In this document: piece by piece, positions 12,501-24,291 of the stretch | Numbering within the stretch: the first letter of the stretch is position 1 | Layout of the letters: each line of letters opens with the position of its first letter | NCBI RefSeq assembly: GCF_039555335.1 | Contig: NC_092637.1 | Span: forward strand, 38,094,526 to 38,158,525 | DNA from: Amphiura filiformis | Taxonomy: Eukaryota > Echinodermata > Ophiuroidea > Amphilepidida > Amphiuridae | Direction of reading: 5' to 3' | Length of the DNA stretch: 64,000 nt | Position numbers and translations under genes: made by a program | Notes under the pieces: generated by a model | What the model saw: only the letters and a program-made list of their open reading frames with translations | The model's database searches: none | What the model was told of the DNA's origin: nothing

Positions 12501-15500
12501 AGCCGATCTTTGAACAACGTTTCAAGTACTTTTCTATTGTCAACAAAGGTTCGGAAAGGCATATTTGACATCTTTTAAGACTGCAGAATCTGATTATGGA
12601 AGTTTTTATTGAAAATAATGAATAAATCATAGTTTCGCTGAGAATGAAAAAGATGGAAGAGCATATGTGAAGCGCCCTCAGTCGATCCTCGAACTCCGTA
12701 ACGAAAATAACAAGTTGAAAATTGAATATCTTTCCTTATGCGGCATAACATGATCTGTTAGATGGGATTTATATTTATAAAATTTTTGTACATTTTATCA
12801 ACTGCATTTGAAACTATTTATTTGATTTTAAGAATCTGGTTTTCTTTCGCTGAGCTGAGGAGAGCACGATTTGACATTTTAAGACGCGCATGTCAGCGGT
12901 TTGTAGCCATATTTTTCAAACTTTAAAAGCTAAAAAACAAGACATTGGAGTAGTTCTGTCACTGTAATATTTGTTGAGTACCGTAGGTTACCCTGCTTAA
13001 ATATGGTTAATAAATAAATAAATAAATAAACAATAGGAGGATATAATTCGATTATCAATAATATATATTGTTTGGTTCATATCTACTGATATAAGAGCTT
13101 TTAACTATAGAGTATCATGATTTGAAGTGGTCGGAAACCAGGAAATTTGATCAAGTTGACCAAGGTAATCAGCTCATATGCAAATGCCGCACTCTATGCA
13201 TAAACAATAGCAACAATAGCGGGGGTATAATTCTATTATCAATAATATTCAATAATATTGTTTGGTTCATATCTACTGAAATAATAACTTATGACTAAAT
13301 AATAGAGGATAATTATTTGAAGTGGTCGGAATCCAGGAAGTATGATCAACTTGACCAATGTGATCGGCTCATATGCAAATATCCTATTGCCCTATTGTAC
13401 ACGCAAACAATGGGAACAATTGGGGATATAATTCGATGAAGATAATTAGGCCTATATGATATGATAATATGCAAAATATAGGATAGGATTTTACGACATC
13501 TAATTATTAAAATATGCACTGCATACATTAATAGAAAATAATGATTTACAATATCTTGGTGTAGATTATTCATCTAGCAGTTCAAAACATTATTTTATAA
13601 TTATATTCAATCTAGGCCTAGGCCTATATAGTAATAATACTGAACTAAAATTTGCAACTCGCTTTGCTACGTTGCTTCCGATCAGATGCCTGATGAAATC
13701 CGAAGTTTTCGGACGCAACACGAGCAAAGTAAGTTGCAAATTTTATAGTTCCAGTATGGCAGTATTAGATTGAATTGATAAAATAATGATTTACAATCTT
13801 ATAAAGATTATAAGATGTGTATCTTTAATGAATGAAGGAGTGAATGAATGAATTGTTGAATGAATGAATCTGAGACGAATATATAAATGAATGTATTGTT
13901 GAACGAGCGGATGGATGAATGAATGAATGAACTTATATATGAATGATAGACTATCACCACACCACCACCCCAAAAAACCCAAACACCCCCCCCCACACAC
14001 ACACACACACCACCACCACCAAACACTAACAACATTATAAACAGCAATGATAAAATATAATGTATAATTATCGTCGCACAAAACAGTAGTTTCGAGGATT
14101 CGAATAGTGCAACCAGCATTACGATTTTCAACAAGCGTTTCAAAGCGACTGGATTGATAGACTACCGTGGCTACTTTTACAAAAATAGGGAAGTCACCAT
14201 GTCTACTTTTACCAAAAAGTCGCCATGGGTGTAAAATAATGTAAAGTGAGCTCAAACTCTATTTTTCTGAATTCTGCGCTCAAAATCAAAAGCTATAAAT
14301 TAGGCCCTATACATTGAAGATATAGTTGATGAACGTGGGGTCTGCAGGTATACATGTGTGGGGTGTGTGGGTTTTTGTTGTTAGTGTGAATATACGCTTT
14401 ACATGCTTACTCCAAAAAAGTTGAGACCATTGTATACCGTACCACCAGAAACCCTCATCGGTGCTATCTACTGTAGATAGCAAACTACACAATCTTACAT
14501 GTGCTATCTCAGTAGAGATGGTATTAATTATGTATCATGCTGTGTTCCATATATATAGAAAATTATAATATATACGAGTGTGTATAATTATGCCCTTATA
14601 GTCCCAGTATCTACAGCATGCAGTTCAATTGCGGTACCTCTTCAGGTTCGTATATAATTTATAGGTCTTTTGGTGCCAAGTTGATCGCTAATCTTAAGGG
14701 GCACTTCGTATAATCAACATCATCATCCCCATCATCATCTTGCTCCAAGGCCATAAGATGGTATATAGCCAGTTTTAATTATGTATGACATGGTATGTAC
14801 TATCATGCTTTTTAATATAGAAAATTAGGCTATAATATGCGAGTGTATAGGCCCTAGACCCAGCAGTGTTCACGTCACAGCATGCATTTTAAGTGTTCAA
14901 TTGCGGTATAGGCCTACCACTCTAGTCTAAGTTCACTAAATGATTTATAGGTCTTTTGGTGTCAAGTTAATAGCCAATCTTAAAGGGGCACTTCGTAATC
15001 ACTGGCATCATCCCCACCCGTCTTGCTCCACAAAACTATAATATTATACCATCAGAAATCTAGGAGTCATAGTTTTGTGCATGGGCTCGTTTAGCATAGT
15101 CATGACAGTACTTTGAGTACAACTTTGTAAACAAGCGATCTGCTAGACACTAGGCATACAGTCATGATAATACGGTGCTATCAACTGCATGCGGTATGAT
15201 AATATTAATCATTAGGCCTACAAAGCGGTTTAATAGCCATATTTGGCGTTCTCATCTGGGCGCGATTACCTGGCTGATGGTGACTGTAATTTGACCTCAG
15301 AGACCCCTGGTGACACCAAAATGACCTTCCAGAAATTTGGCTCTAAATGTTGACTGTAGCCTATAGGGCCTACCCACCAAGTTCCATGCCCATACAACAG
15401 TTTTTATTAATTTGACCTCAGATGACCCCTGGGTGACCTTCCAAAAAATGGGCTTTAAATGTTGACTGTACCTACCAAGTTTCATATCCACACGACACTT

Positions 15501-18500
15501 TTAGTAATTTGACCTGAGATGACCACTGGGAGGTGGCCTGGGGTCAGAGATTAGTGAACATAAACTTCTTCTTGCCAGTACAGAACTACGACTTAACGAA
15601 CATAAACTTCTTCTTGCCAGGACAGAACTACACCCACCCAAAAAATCTAAATGATTTGATCATAAGGATATTCTTCGTATGCAGAATGCAATTTGGTGTG
15701 TCTGATGGCCCCACAAAAACACCATACAAACGTTCCAATTAGCTCCAATTCCTTAAGCCTATTTCAATATTATATAGGCCATATGGCCCTACTTTATACT
15801 GAGTCGGTTTATACTTTTTTTTATATATAGTCTTGTCATGCTATATATCACGCATCTTAGGTAGGCCTATAATATTAGGCGTATTATAGCACTAACCAAT
15901 TCGTCACGAAGACAAATCATGAGGATAATTATAATTAAGTATAGGCCTATCATTTATATTGTGTGCAATGTAAACGACAGGAGGATAAAATTCGATTGTA
16001 AATATAATATATATTGTTCGCTTCATATCTACTCAAATAAGAGTAGGCCTATATCCCCCCCTATATCCCTTTCAAGTTGAAAAATGTTGCCAATATTAAC
16101 ACAAGTCCCTTCAGTTTATACATGAATTAACTTAACAATTTTTGTCAATTATGTGTTACTATTTATCTTCAGGCCCGGCTTATCTACGGCCTTGCTTCAG
16201 ACAATTTTTTTAATAACACATTATTTATTTGAATGTTGAAGACTATAATGAGCAACCAGTATTAATACGATTTTAATACGTTTTAAGCGACTGGGTCAAT
16301 AGACTACCGTGTCTACTTTTACAAAAATGACAAAGTCACCACGGCGTAAAATAAAATGGACTTGTTATACCGCCCTCATACACGTGATCACTCTCGTGGC
16401 GACTTAGCTATTTCTGTAGGAGTTTCCATGGCGTCTTTGCCATTTCTGTTCTATATTCCGTGGAAGCTTTTATGGAGACTATGTCATTTTAGTTAAATTT
16501 ACTACCTGCAACATTGGTTGAGGGGGAATGGGGATGGAAGGGGAAAGGGGAAGGTTTGTACTTCTCATCAAACAGAGTTATACTAATTTCACTGAAATGA
16601 TTATTTACTACCATTTTACATTGACTTTCCAGAATATTTTATGTATAAACCAATGGAGTAAAATATTGGAACAAGTGAAAATCAATGTCTTATGTCAAAA
16701 TGCACAACTTTTAATAAATATCAAGGATTATTTAACGTCGCTTTCATGCCCGTGGGAATTTCTGTTTTGTCAAGTCGTTTTCTACATTGGTTTCAGTTGG
16801 GGGAGGCTGAGGGCACCGTGGCTCGGTGGTTACGGCCTTGGACTCATAATCTGAGAGCTTGCTTTACGTGCGTAGGTTAGAGTCCCCGTCCCGCCACCGT
16901 GTTGCGCCCTTGGGCAAGGCGCTTTGTCTCGCTTGCTTCACCCCACCCAGGTGTAATGGGAAGCTGTTAGGGGTAGTCACAGTCGTTGTACTGATGAACT
17001 CTGCGCCATTTGTAGGCAGCAAACGTGGTTCCGACATATTCTAATAACGGCGGAATAAATGTAAAGCGCTTTGAGGCTGTTTACGGCATAAAGCGCTATA
17101 TAAATATCTACATTTATTTTTTTACTTATTTTATTTTACCACAGGCCCAAAACTTGCGAATCCTGGGCACGTATCTATTTTAACCACTACCAAGCTTTTG
17201 TTTAAAATTATATTACGTATATTGTCAGTGCCAAGACTTATCCTGGGCATAGGCTACATTTACATGCAAACGGTGGACATGGTGGGCTCGAGAGATACAT
17301 ATGACATGTAGCTCTCTAGTTGCGTGAAAGATATATTCATCTAGATCATGTAGATCTACACCGAAATAGAACTTCACTATATTTGAACAGGTTTTGAGAG
17401 ATAACACAATGGGCACCGTCATAAAAATTCTAGTAATTTTACACAAAAATGTGTAAAGATGAGATCGAATTTGCGAACACTAATAAAGATGATTAACTCT
17501 GTCACGCAAGGACACATGTGCATATGGCGTGGACACTGGTGCATGTCGCTAGATATTAAAGTATAAATAGAATAGTCGCGTTTGTTAATGATATTTTGTG
17601 CCCGTTTGTTTCATTGCAGTCCCAGCTGGTGGCGATGGTAAGTTAACGTGATATCACGAATGTGGACAATTTTTATTTGCGGAGGGGGCTAAGGCAATAA
17701 CCTGCAATTGTGCATGCTTTCATACAATCGCAGTCAAAAAGGCAAACTATCTAAATATTCATAATCATGAGCACTGTGATTTTGAGTCCTACATTATGCT
17801 TCGACTATATTTATAAATACGTATTTATAAAATACGCACGTGACCCATGGGCAAAATGCGGAAACTAGTGTTCTTTTTTGACTTATTTTCATTCATAATT
17901 TACTAATAGAGAGCTTGCGAAATGGAGTTACTTTAACTTTAACTTTAACGTCTAGAGGATTATAGAGGATTATGTATTCAAAACCACTCTGCCATTAAAG
18001 CCGCTTGAAGTTAAAGTTAACGCCAGAATCTATAGTGTGCCGTAAATTATGATGAAAATACGTCATAATTGAAACAATGGTTTGCATATTTCCTCATAGA
18101 CTACATAATTACCACTTATGTATTGTCTAGTTAATAGACCAATTATTGGAAATCTAATTTGGTTTGGGTAAAAAACATGCCACATGATGCTAAAATTACT
18201 GATTGAATTAGATCAAAATAAATTTTGTTCCAAACGTCACACTTGATATATACATTTGTGTGTGCTCATGACGTACACCAAATCAGCTTGCGGAACCAAG
18301 TTTTTGGCTTGACTTCAACGCCAAGGGGATTAAGTTCCAGTAAAATGGACTGATTTTACGGGACCCAGCAGTGTAGTGAACTTCTGCGAATTGCAGCTAC
18401 TGTGAACATTTTTTACAACGTTGCGTGTCTTATAATTACACCTCTATATAACCAAATATGTTTGTACTGTTCAGGTATTTTATTTTATTATTATTTTATT

Positions 18501-20635
18501 CATTTAGGCCTACATTATGTACCCCAATTCAGCAGAAAGCTGGTCTAACATGTGCCACGCTATTATACGCATATTATAGGCCTATGGGTATTGTATGTCA
18601 ACCAAATTATTCATTATTAAAAGAGGAGGCATATTTGTTACAAAAATAAGAATGTCAGAAAAGGAGCATCCAGAAATATGTTGGTTGAAATTCAAAATTC
18701 TGGGAGTTTTTAAAGAACAAAATGCGGATCATCGGGGAGATATATTTAATTCGATCAGAATGCAAAGAGGAGTCCTTGCCCTCCTAAAAGAAAACTCCTG
18801 GCAACGCCACTGGGGAGTGGGAAAGTGAGGATAGATGAATAGATGGAGGGAGGGATGATATGGAGAGGTGGTGATGGTGGTGGTGGGGGGGGGCTAGGAG
18901 AGCAAACAGATAAAATGGGCTTGTGTCCTGATGGAAATATAAAATTGACAAAGCTGACGTTTACTGGAATAATAATTGAGCTTTTATTATAATAATCCGG
19001 GACAATAATATAGGCATATCACAAGAATATTTAATTGAAACATGCTTAGAAGTATAATACTAGCGTATAGCTCATAACATAGGCCTAATTCCCATTGCAT
19101 TGGTCATCGCCAAGAGATGTAATCCATGTTTATTCAAACTAAGCGCCTATTGTAATAAGTGTTACCAACAAACCACTTCAGCAAACAAAAGGAGAAATTT
19201 GATGCAGTCGCTTTTACATACCCTTCTTTTGATCACCCATTGATACACTTCCCTAGTTTAAACAACAAGACGCTGTTGGTACAGAAACCAATCTGACGTT
19301 CGCGTTGAAGTGAAGTTGAGCAAGAAATCGAATCGATATTTTTGAAGTTGCCGTTAAAGTTCCAGTAACTTCATTCCGCAAGCTCTCTAATATCTATATC
19401 AGTACATTGTACTTCCAATCATATGCAATAGAAAATTGGTCCAAACTTAACAATCAATAAGATATGTCTGTCACAATAATAAGTGCTTGCAATTTGTTTC
19501 AAATGTTTGTTTTAAAGAATAATAAGAATCGGGTTTTTTTTTGCAGGGGAATGCACGGATGAAATCGGCTATCCATATTGTGACCCAATTTTCAAAGAGA
19601 TCTGCGATTTAATTGCTAAATATTGTCCAGCTATGTGTGGTGATTGCGGTAAGAAAATGTATTACTTCCATCTGTTTTTTGTAATGTAGGTTTATATAAT
19701 GATATGGTCTGTCATCTCAGTACCCGTATATTAACCATGAAAGCCAAAATCAAACGTATAGAAGTTGTAAGCATGTTAACACAATCTTAAGGATTGTTTT
19801 TTTTTCCTAAATACCGTGAGTTGCACAGCAGAGCCAATTGATATCCTTTTCGACTTAGCTCTCGTATAGAGCCTCTGCCACTACCCATAATACACGAGCA
19901 AATATTACAAGGTGTACACATCATATCCACAATCGCAATAATGCATTGATGATCACAATCACTATGATGAACGTATCACTGACTAGACCCCCGAGGCGGG
20001 TTCTCCCTGGTTGAAGGTATACGGGGCTGTGCCATGGTTTTTGTGGGTACCTTTTCAGCAATTTTTGGTATATCAATAGGTGGGCTTTCAGTTGAGACCG
20101 ATGCGCCTACTTGGGAGCATTTGGGCAAAAGTGCCTCTAAAAGCGACAAATTAGGGTAGGGCAAATTTGGGTGCTTTTTGGGTGTTTTTGGTAGAAAATT
20201 GGTATACTGATGGGTGGCAAAATTAGCCAAAAGTAGGTATAGAGAAAGTCAGCATCCGAAAGTCTGCGTGGCACATCCCCGTAATTGTTGTCGAAGAACC
20301 CCTCCCCCCGGGGACTAGACTAAACGCTAAATTGCACAACGTTTCTAAACAAGTTCAATACCTAAATACCAGGTTCAAATTCCATAGCTTGATGTGTTTA
20401 ATTCCTTAACGCAGGTCATCGAATTCCTGAAATGGTTTATCATTTAAACATATTTAAAACATCTTGTGTATAGGCTAATTTTCTTATTATTTTATGTTAA
20501 TGTTATTAACCAGTTATCGAATAGAATATAAAATGGGTTTTGCTAAAAAATAGAGTGTATAGACTAGCTGAAATTAGACTTTATCCAGTCTTCAGATTTG
20601 ATTGTGGTATGTTTTTCATTTCTTATACAGAATGA
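6547..20635 (+). CDS. Gene A: small secreted ShKT-domain protein, CAP-less paralog
   Basis: Five coding exons can be read: 6547-6615, 11622-11670, 17620-17637, 19547-19648 and 20631-20635. All have AG/GT borders and matching phases (0, then 1 throughout). Exon 1 encodes a signal peptide starting MAAIVLFLLALTS. Exon 2 encodes a propeptide piece, EFEQKWDVKSVVPDVL. Exon 3 is an 18-nt linker (VPAGGD). Exon 4 encodes a ShKT domain with six cysteines ending CPAMCGDC. The last exon adds Glu and a TGA. The product would be about 80 aa and secreted. ShKT domains are disulfide-rich modules found in secreted animal proteins. Exons 1-2 are a recent duplicate of gene C's, but the CAP, EGF and first ShKT exons are missing between exons 2 and 3, and no remnants were seen in 11.7-17.6 kb. 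The KR propeptide site of genes B and C is also absent. Whether it is transcribed is unknown; longer splice forms cannot be excluded. Confidence 0.68.
7190..7449. mobile_element. TTAA-flanked insertion in intron 1 of gene A
   Basis: TTAA occurs at 7186-7189 and 7450-7453. Copy 2 has a single TTAA at this point (GTCCTTTAAGGTGG, near 47480). The left end, GGTTGGTCTGAACC, matches the palindromic family at 30253-30475. The right end is T-rich and lacks the expected inverted end, so this is a rearranged member. Confidence 0.75.
8760..9215. mobile_element. Diverged palindromic MITE, same family as 41390-42052
   Basis: Blocks such as TGATATCAAATAATTTTGAT, CTTCAATATGAAAGGTCAAA and CGTATTCAGAATGCAATT match the long palindromic element in gene B, but with internal changes, including an inserted inverted stretch around ACTTTAGATTTAAACTTAAG. 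It is shared with copy 2 (49540-49990), so it predates the duplication. Confidence 0.65.
9228..9427. mobile_element. Small MITE, only in copy 1
   Basis: Inverted ends CCACCTAAGTCCA (left) and TGGACTTAGGTGG (right) bound about 200 bp. Copy 2 lacks the surrounding 9216-9805 stretch, so either insertion in copy 1 or deletion in copy 2 is possible. Confidence 0.55.
9911..10266. mobile_element. MITE with long inverted ends, about 356 bp
   Basis: The left end AAGACCTGAGTGCAAGAAGA and following CCGTAAGTC recur inverted at the right end (GACTTACGGTCTTCTTGCGC, then TTAGGTCTT), and a CAACATGTATACACTAA block is also mirrored. It is present in copy 2 (about 50084-50439), so it is older than the duplication. 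Confidence 0.8.
10269..11314 (+). mobile_element. Non-autonomous Helitron with internal tandem repeats
   Basis: Copy 2 keeps the empty site: GGTCTTCA directly followed by TATGTAAT, junction at 50441/50442. Here 1046 bp sit exactly between that A and T, starting TC (TCCTACTATAATTC) and ending CTAG (GGGTAACCGCCTAG). TC...CTRR ends and insertion between A and T without target duplication are the defining Helitron features. The inside holds about five tandem units of roughly 120 bp, each with CTCAAACTTGGTGGGTGGGT and a CCACGGTGACC block. No Rep/helicase frame is present. It lies in intron 1 of gene A. Confidence 0.85.
11758..11808. repeat. CT microsatellite
   Basis: A short (CT)n tract at the right edge of duplication copy 1. 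The matching tract in copy 2 is about three times longer. Confidence 0.9.
11810..13029. other. Intronic stretch without a recognised gene
   Basis: This part of gene A's intron 2 is AT-rich. A few phrases recur loosely (GCGCTCTCAGCCGATC near 12492 and GCGCCCTCAGTCGATC near 12670; TTCGCCGAG / TTCGCTGAG), which suggests a decayed repeat. I saw no exon or family match. Confidence 0.4.
13030..13430. repeat. Tandem repeat, unit about 185-210 bp, two copies
   Basis: The phrase GGTTCATATCTACTGA followed by GAAGTGGTCGGAA, then GACCAA and CAGCTCATATGCAAAT (or close) occurs twice in order. A partial third copy (GATAAAATTCGATTG, then CTTCATATCTACTCAAATAA) lies at 15980-16040. Confidence 0.75.
13810..14020. 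repeat. Simple repeats: GAAT-type and CA/CCA tracts
   Basis: Runs of GAATGAAT-like units (13830-13935) are followed by CACC/CA-rich tracts (13957-14020). The open frames across them are composition artefacts. Confidence 0.8.
14610..15060. repeat. Direct duplication, about 300-bp period
   Basis: The order TTCAATTGCGGTA, then ATTTATAGGTCTTTTGGTG, then GGGGCACTTCGTA, then CATCATCCCC appears at 14625-14740 and again at 14895-15015. A GGGCATTTCGTGATCC relative at about 39885 shows the last block is a dispersed transposon end. Confidence 0.7.
15285..15640 (-). mobile_element. Helitron-derived tandem-repeat fragment
   Basis: Read on the minus strand, units such as GTTTATGTTCGTTAAGTCGT, then CAGGGGTCATCTGAGGTCAA-like blocks, match the repeat array at 22740-23551. 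The family's CTAG end was not found here, so this is a fragment. Confidence 0.65.
16808..17112 (+). mobile_element. tRNA-derived SINE, complete-looking
   Basis: A tRNA-like head (CACCGTGGCTCGGTGGTTA, the A-box region, and GGTTAGAGTCC, a diverged B box) runs into a body with CCTTGGGCAAGGCGCTTTGT and ends with AAAGCGCTATATAAATATC. This head-body-tail order, including the repeated AAAGCGCT motif near the end, is typical of SINE2-type elements in marine invertebrates. It lies in intron 2 of gene A. Confidence 0.85.
17909..19387. mobile_element. TIR DNA transposon, 1.48 kb, no transposase
   Basis: TA flanks both ends (17907-17908, 19388-19389). The ends are inverted repeats: GAGAGCTTGCGAAATGGAGT at left, reverse complement of GAGAGCTTGCGGAATGAAGT at right, followed by AACTTTAACG-type sequence. 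A second inward pair (CCGCTTGAAGTTAAAGTTAA near 18000 and CTTGACTTCAACGCCAAGG near 18310) suggests a nested relative. No transposase frame was seen. Confidence 0.75.
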
Positions 20636-20869
20636 CATTATGATCTATACCAAGGCCACGAAGACTACCAGATACCAAGTTTATGATTAAATATAGTGTA
20701 ATATTAAGGTTATATATAGTACAATCATTATGTTACATGTCCCGTTATATTCAAACTAATTCTATTTTGACAGCTGTAGTTCTCAAATGAAATATTTATT
20801 AGTTCCTGGGATGACCAATTTACTACAATACTTGTTAAAACCTGTTGGGACACAATATGTCAAAATTAT

Positions 20870-21100
20870 ACTGTGCTTTGTTTTCGCTAGTTAACCACTT
20901 ATTTAAGCCTAAATCGTTCCCTTAGCTCCCTAACCTCCCCCTTCCCGGCCAATCAATGTTGGGTGTTGCTAGGCGCGCATGAGCAACATTACATGATTCA
21001 ACGTTGTGGTAGTGGGGAAAAGATTATTCTATTCAAAGTGCCCCAACACTTTTGACAAGCATTGTAGTTTATCACACTAGTCCACGTAAAACAATATTTC
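20870..21100 (+). repeat. Dispersed repeat, three copies in the window
   Basis: Related blocks occur here, at 25365-25460 (+) and at about 26130-26330 (-): a GAGCAACATTAC/ATGATTCAAC core, then GTGTCC or GTGCCCCAAC, then CACACTAGTCCAxGTAAA in the two longer copies. Family unknown. Confidence 0.55.
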
Positions 21101-21957
21101 ATTTTGAATAACTGCAATATAATTTATTTTACCACAATGCATTTCGATGAGGTCCCCATAACATCATACTAAAAGCCATTAAAAACAAGAACTAAATTAT
21201 GCCCATATCACAGACCCAACAAACTTTAATTACATTTTTAATAACTGATTAATTTACAAATAATAGTAGATCACCCGTGTTTCGCGGTGTGTACATGAAT
21301 CTTTTTGACCATTGGAAGATTAAGTTGCTGAAGGCATCAGTGGAGTATGCCCGCTCCCGTAGAGAATAAAAGTACCGTATAACAGTGACTAAAAATACTA
21401 CTATTAACTCCATCTGCTCCCGCCCCGTATACAGGACACAGCAAAATAATTCACGATAGGATTATACTGACTGTAGGACTACTTTTACCCACCCCACTCT
21501 TGTAGAACTACACAATGAAAAAGAAGCCACTCATGAGATGTCAATATCATTTTCATCATTTATGTAAAAATAATGAAGGTCAACCTATTTTTCCCAGCCA
21601 GTGGGATCAGGCAAAGGCTGATTTCAACCATCATAGCTGTCGCTAAGAACTAAGTCGCTCCTGTGAAGAATATGAAGGCAAATTTACTACATATCTCTGT
21701 GGGGCTTTAATTTGGTGGTGTGAGATCTGGAATTACAACCAACTTTGTTATAATAATGATGTTGATGTTACACTGAAATACACCTTATTCATGAGGATAT
21801 ACATTTACTAAATTTAATTACAAACTTTGGAGAATACATATCACATTTGAAGCGTTCTAGTGGATTTCTGCTTTTGCAGAGTAGTGTATGATGGTTGAAT
21901 GAATTATTACTCCTCTTTCAGCTAAAAACATTGGTAAAATAAGTCAAATTGTGTAAG

Positions 21958-22010
21958 GGATTTGTAACGTAATGCTTTGTTTTATTTTGATGATCGCGAT
22001 CTTCAACGGT
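21958..22010. repeat. Inverted repeat partner of 25680-25735
   Basis: GTAATGCTTTGTTTTATTTT followed by GATGATCGCGATCTTCAA reads in reverse at 25680-25735. The spacing of about 3.7 kb brackets the Helitron and TTAA elements between the tails of genes A and B. Confidence 0.7.
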
Positions 22011-22739
22011 GATGGTGCATTAATAAAATCTTGTAGCTAAAATGTAGAAAAATGACTGTAATATCGAAATTTGACAAAAATGTAACAAACTTGTGCTTCA
22101 AACTACATATTATTGAGACCTACATCATGATTTTTAACCATGCATTAATGAAATAATATTTGCATTAATTTGTATTTTTTTTACCAAAAATGTCACTTTT
22201 GTATGCCTAACCGGATCATGTTGCACACAGCTATGAATGGGCTCAGGCTATATTATGCTTCCGATAGCTCGTACCTTATTTATCTTCAGTGATCGTCCTT
22301 CGGTCTGTACGAGGCAACAATACCAAACGAAATGAAACATAAAGATACGAACATTTATTAAATAAGGTTTTGTTTTTTGCCACCTGTTTATATGGCTTGA
22401 GTGACAAGACAACGTCATATATGATGTTGCACCGACCATTAGGCGGCGCAAACATGATTTATGTAGAGAATGTTACACGCAGAAGGTATATCCAAGCACT
22501 ATGTTTTAAACTGACATTATTGAAGAAAATATAGTGCTTATAATTTATTACTCGTTGATGGTCGATAGACCGCCCAATAAAGCGGACTTCGTCACCGGTC
22601 AGTTCTACAGAATAGATCCATGGCTAACTATGGAAACATGTTAAAAGACATCAAGAAAATTTTCTAAGTTATTTATTTTACGCTCTATCGAGTATCGACT
22701 AGTAATGGATATATTTAGGTTTTGTCTGTGACTGCTAAT

Positions 22740-23551
22740 GTGAGGCCGTCGTAGGTCCTACGGGGCTCAAACTCGGTGGGTGGGTGTAGTTCTGTCCTGG
22801 CAAGAAGACGTTTATGTTCGTTAAGTCATCCGATTCTGGGGCCCCCTCCCAGGGGTCATTTGAGGGCAAATGACTAAAAACTGTCATATGAGCATGAAAG
22901 TAGGTCCTACGGTGCTCAAACTCGGTGGGTGGTGTGGGTGTAGTTCTGTCCTGGCAAGAAGAAGTTTATGTTCGTTAAGTCATCCGACCCCGGGGCCCCC
23001 TCCCAGGGGTCATTTGAGGTCAAGTGTCTAAAAACTGTCATATGGGTATGAAACTAGGTCGTACGGGGCTCAAACTCGGTGGGTGGGTGTGGTTCTGTCC
23101 TGGCAAGAAGATTTTTATGTTCGTTAAGTCATCTGACCCCTCCCAGGGGTCATCTGAGGTCAAATTACTAAAAAGTGTCGTATGGGCATGAAACTTTGTA
23201 GGTACAGTCAACATTTAAAGCAACATTTTTGAAGGTCATTTTGGGGTTATCCAAGGTCACCACGGGTCATCTGAGGTCAAATTAGTAAAAACTCATATAT
23301 GGGCATGAAACTTGGTGGGTACAGTCAACATTTAGAGTTATAAGTTTAAGTCATTTTGGGGTCATCCAAGGTCACTCAGGGGTCATCTGAGGTCAAATTA
23401 CTAAGAACTGTCTTATGGGCATGACAGTCGACATTTAGAGTCAAATCTTTGGAAGGTCATTTTGGGGTCGCCAGGGGTCATCTGAGGTCAAATTAGTAAA
23501 AAACTGTCATATGGGCATGCCGAGAACCGCCAAATATGGGTAACCGCCTAG
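22740..23551 (+). mobile_element. Helitron-like element with tandem repeats
   Basis: The right end GAGAACCGCCAAATATGGGT followed by AACCGCCTAG, then T, matches the 3' end of the Helitron at 10269-11314. The inside holds tandem units of about 140 bp with GGGCTCAAACTCGGTGGGTG and TGGCAAGAAGA blocks. The left end is uncertain; I could not place the TC start. Confidence 0.7.
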
Positions 23552-24291
23552 TCTATTTTAAAACTGATGCATCAATGACTATGTTCATCATGTCATATTG
23601 TATCATTCTCACATAGATATGGAAGTACTAGATTATAAACCTTTCAAACCCATGGGAACGTCCTTTATTATTATAATACTAGTTCTTTGTTATTATATAC
23701 CTAATCCTCTTACGCCGTCTCGGTAATGGATGTCTGGATGTTTATCTCTGGAGTGATGGGTTCTGATCATGGAGGTAGTAGGGGACGCACCATTAGATAT
23801 CATCGGGGGGGGGGGGGCTAGGGAGTTTGGGTCAGGCAAAATGGGTTTTTTTCGCCGCCAAATTTTTCTTTGGGTCTTATGGGTACCTGCATTTTATTTG
23901 AATGAAGGTGACTCTGTCATGCTCGACGTCATATTGCATAATTGCTATACAGTATATGCAATAAACCAACCAGAACAGTATAACAATTGAAATAATAGGC
24001 ACGTTGGAGGGCAGTTCTAAGATAGGTTAACGTCACAATTCTGTATTATTTTTCAAGGTTGTAACATGTGTCTATGCTGCCATGTACCTGACAACAGACG
24101 CGCCCCCGGTACAAACAGATATAATTGGTAAAAGAGCGTGATTATGACAAAAAATATTAAAAATGATACTTTAAGGCATTGTTTTTTAAATTTTTGTATG
24201 GCACATCATACATACACATGTGCTGAGGTCAAAAAGGGAACAATTTTGTTTTTGACCCCTGACTCACCTGCCATTCCAAACAACCCCTTAA

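Larger units (their letters stand above)
20636..22739. other. Intergenic region downstream of gene A
   Basis: Sequence after the gene A stop resembles the sequence after the gene B stop read in reverse: CCAGATACCAAGTTTATGATTAAAT at about 20668-20692 against CCGGATACCACGCTTAAAGATTAAAT on the minus strand near 26480. These are probably homologous 3' UTRs. A dispersed repeat (20870-21100) and AT-rich sequence fill the rest. No further gene was seen. Confidence 0.5.

Noticed and set aside
13791-14255. 154-codon open frame on the minus strand, the longest in the window
   Set aside because: It runs across CA/CCA and GAAT simple repeats and has no recognisable domain.
11759-17600. Hidden CAP exons of gene A
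   Set aside because: I searched for the HNELR, AEQWAAAC and GHYTQ blocks on both strands by eye and found none.
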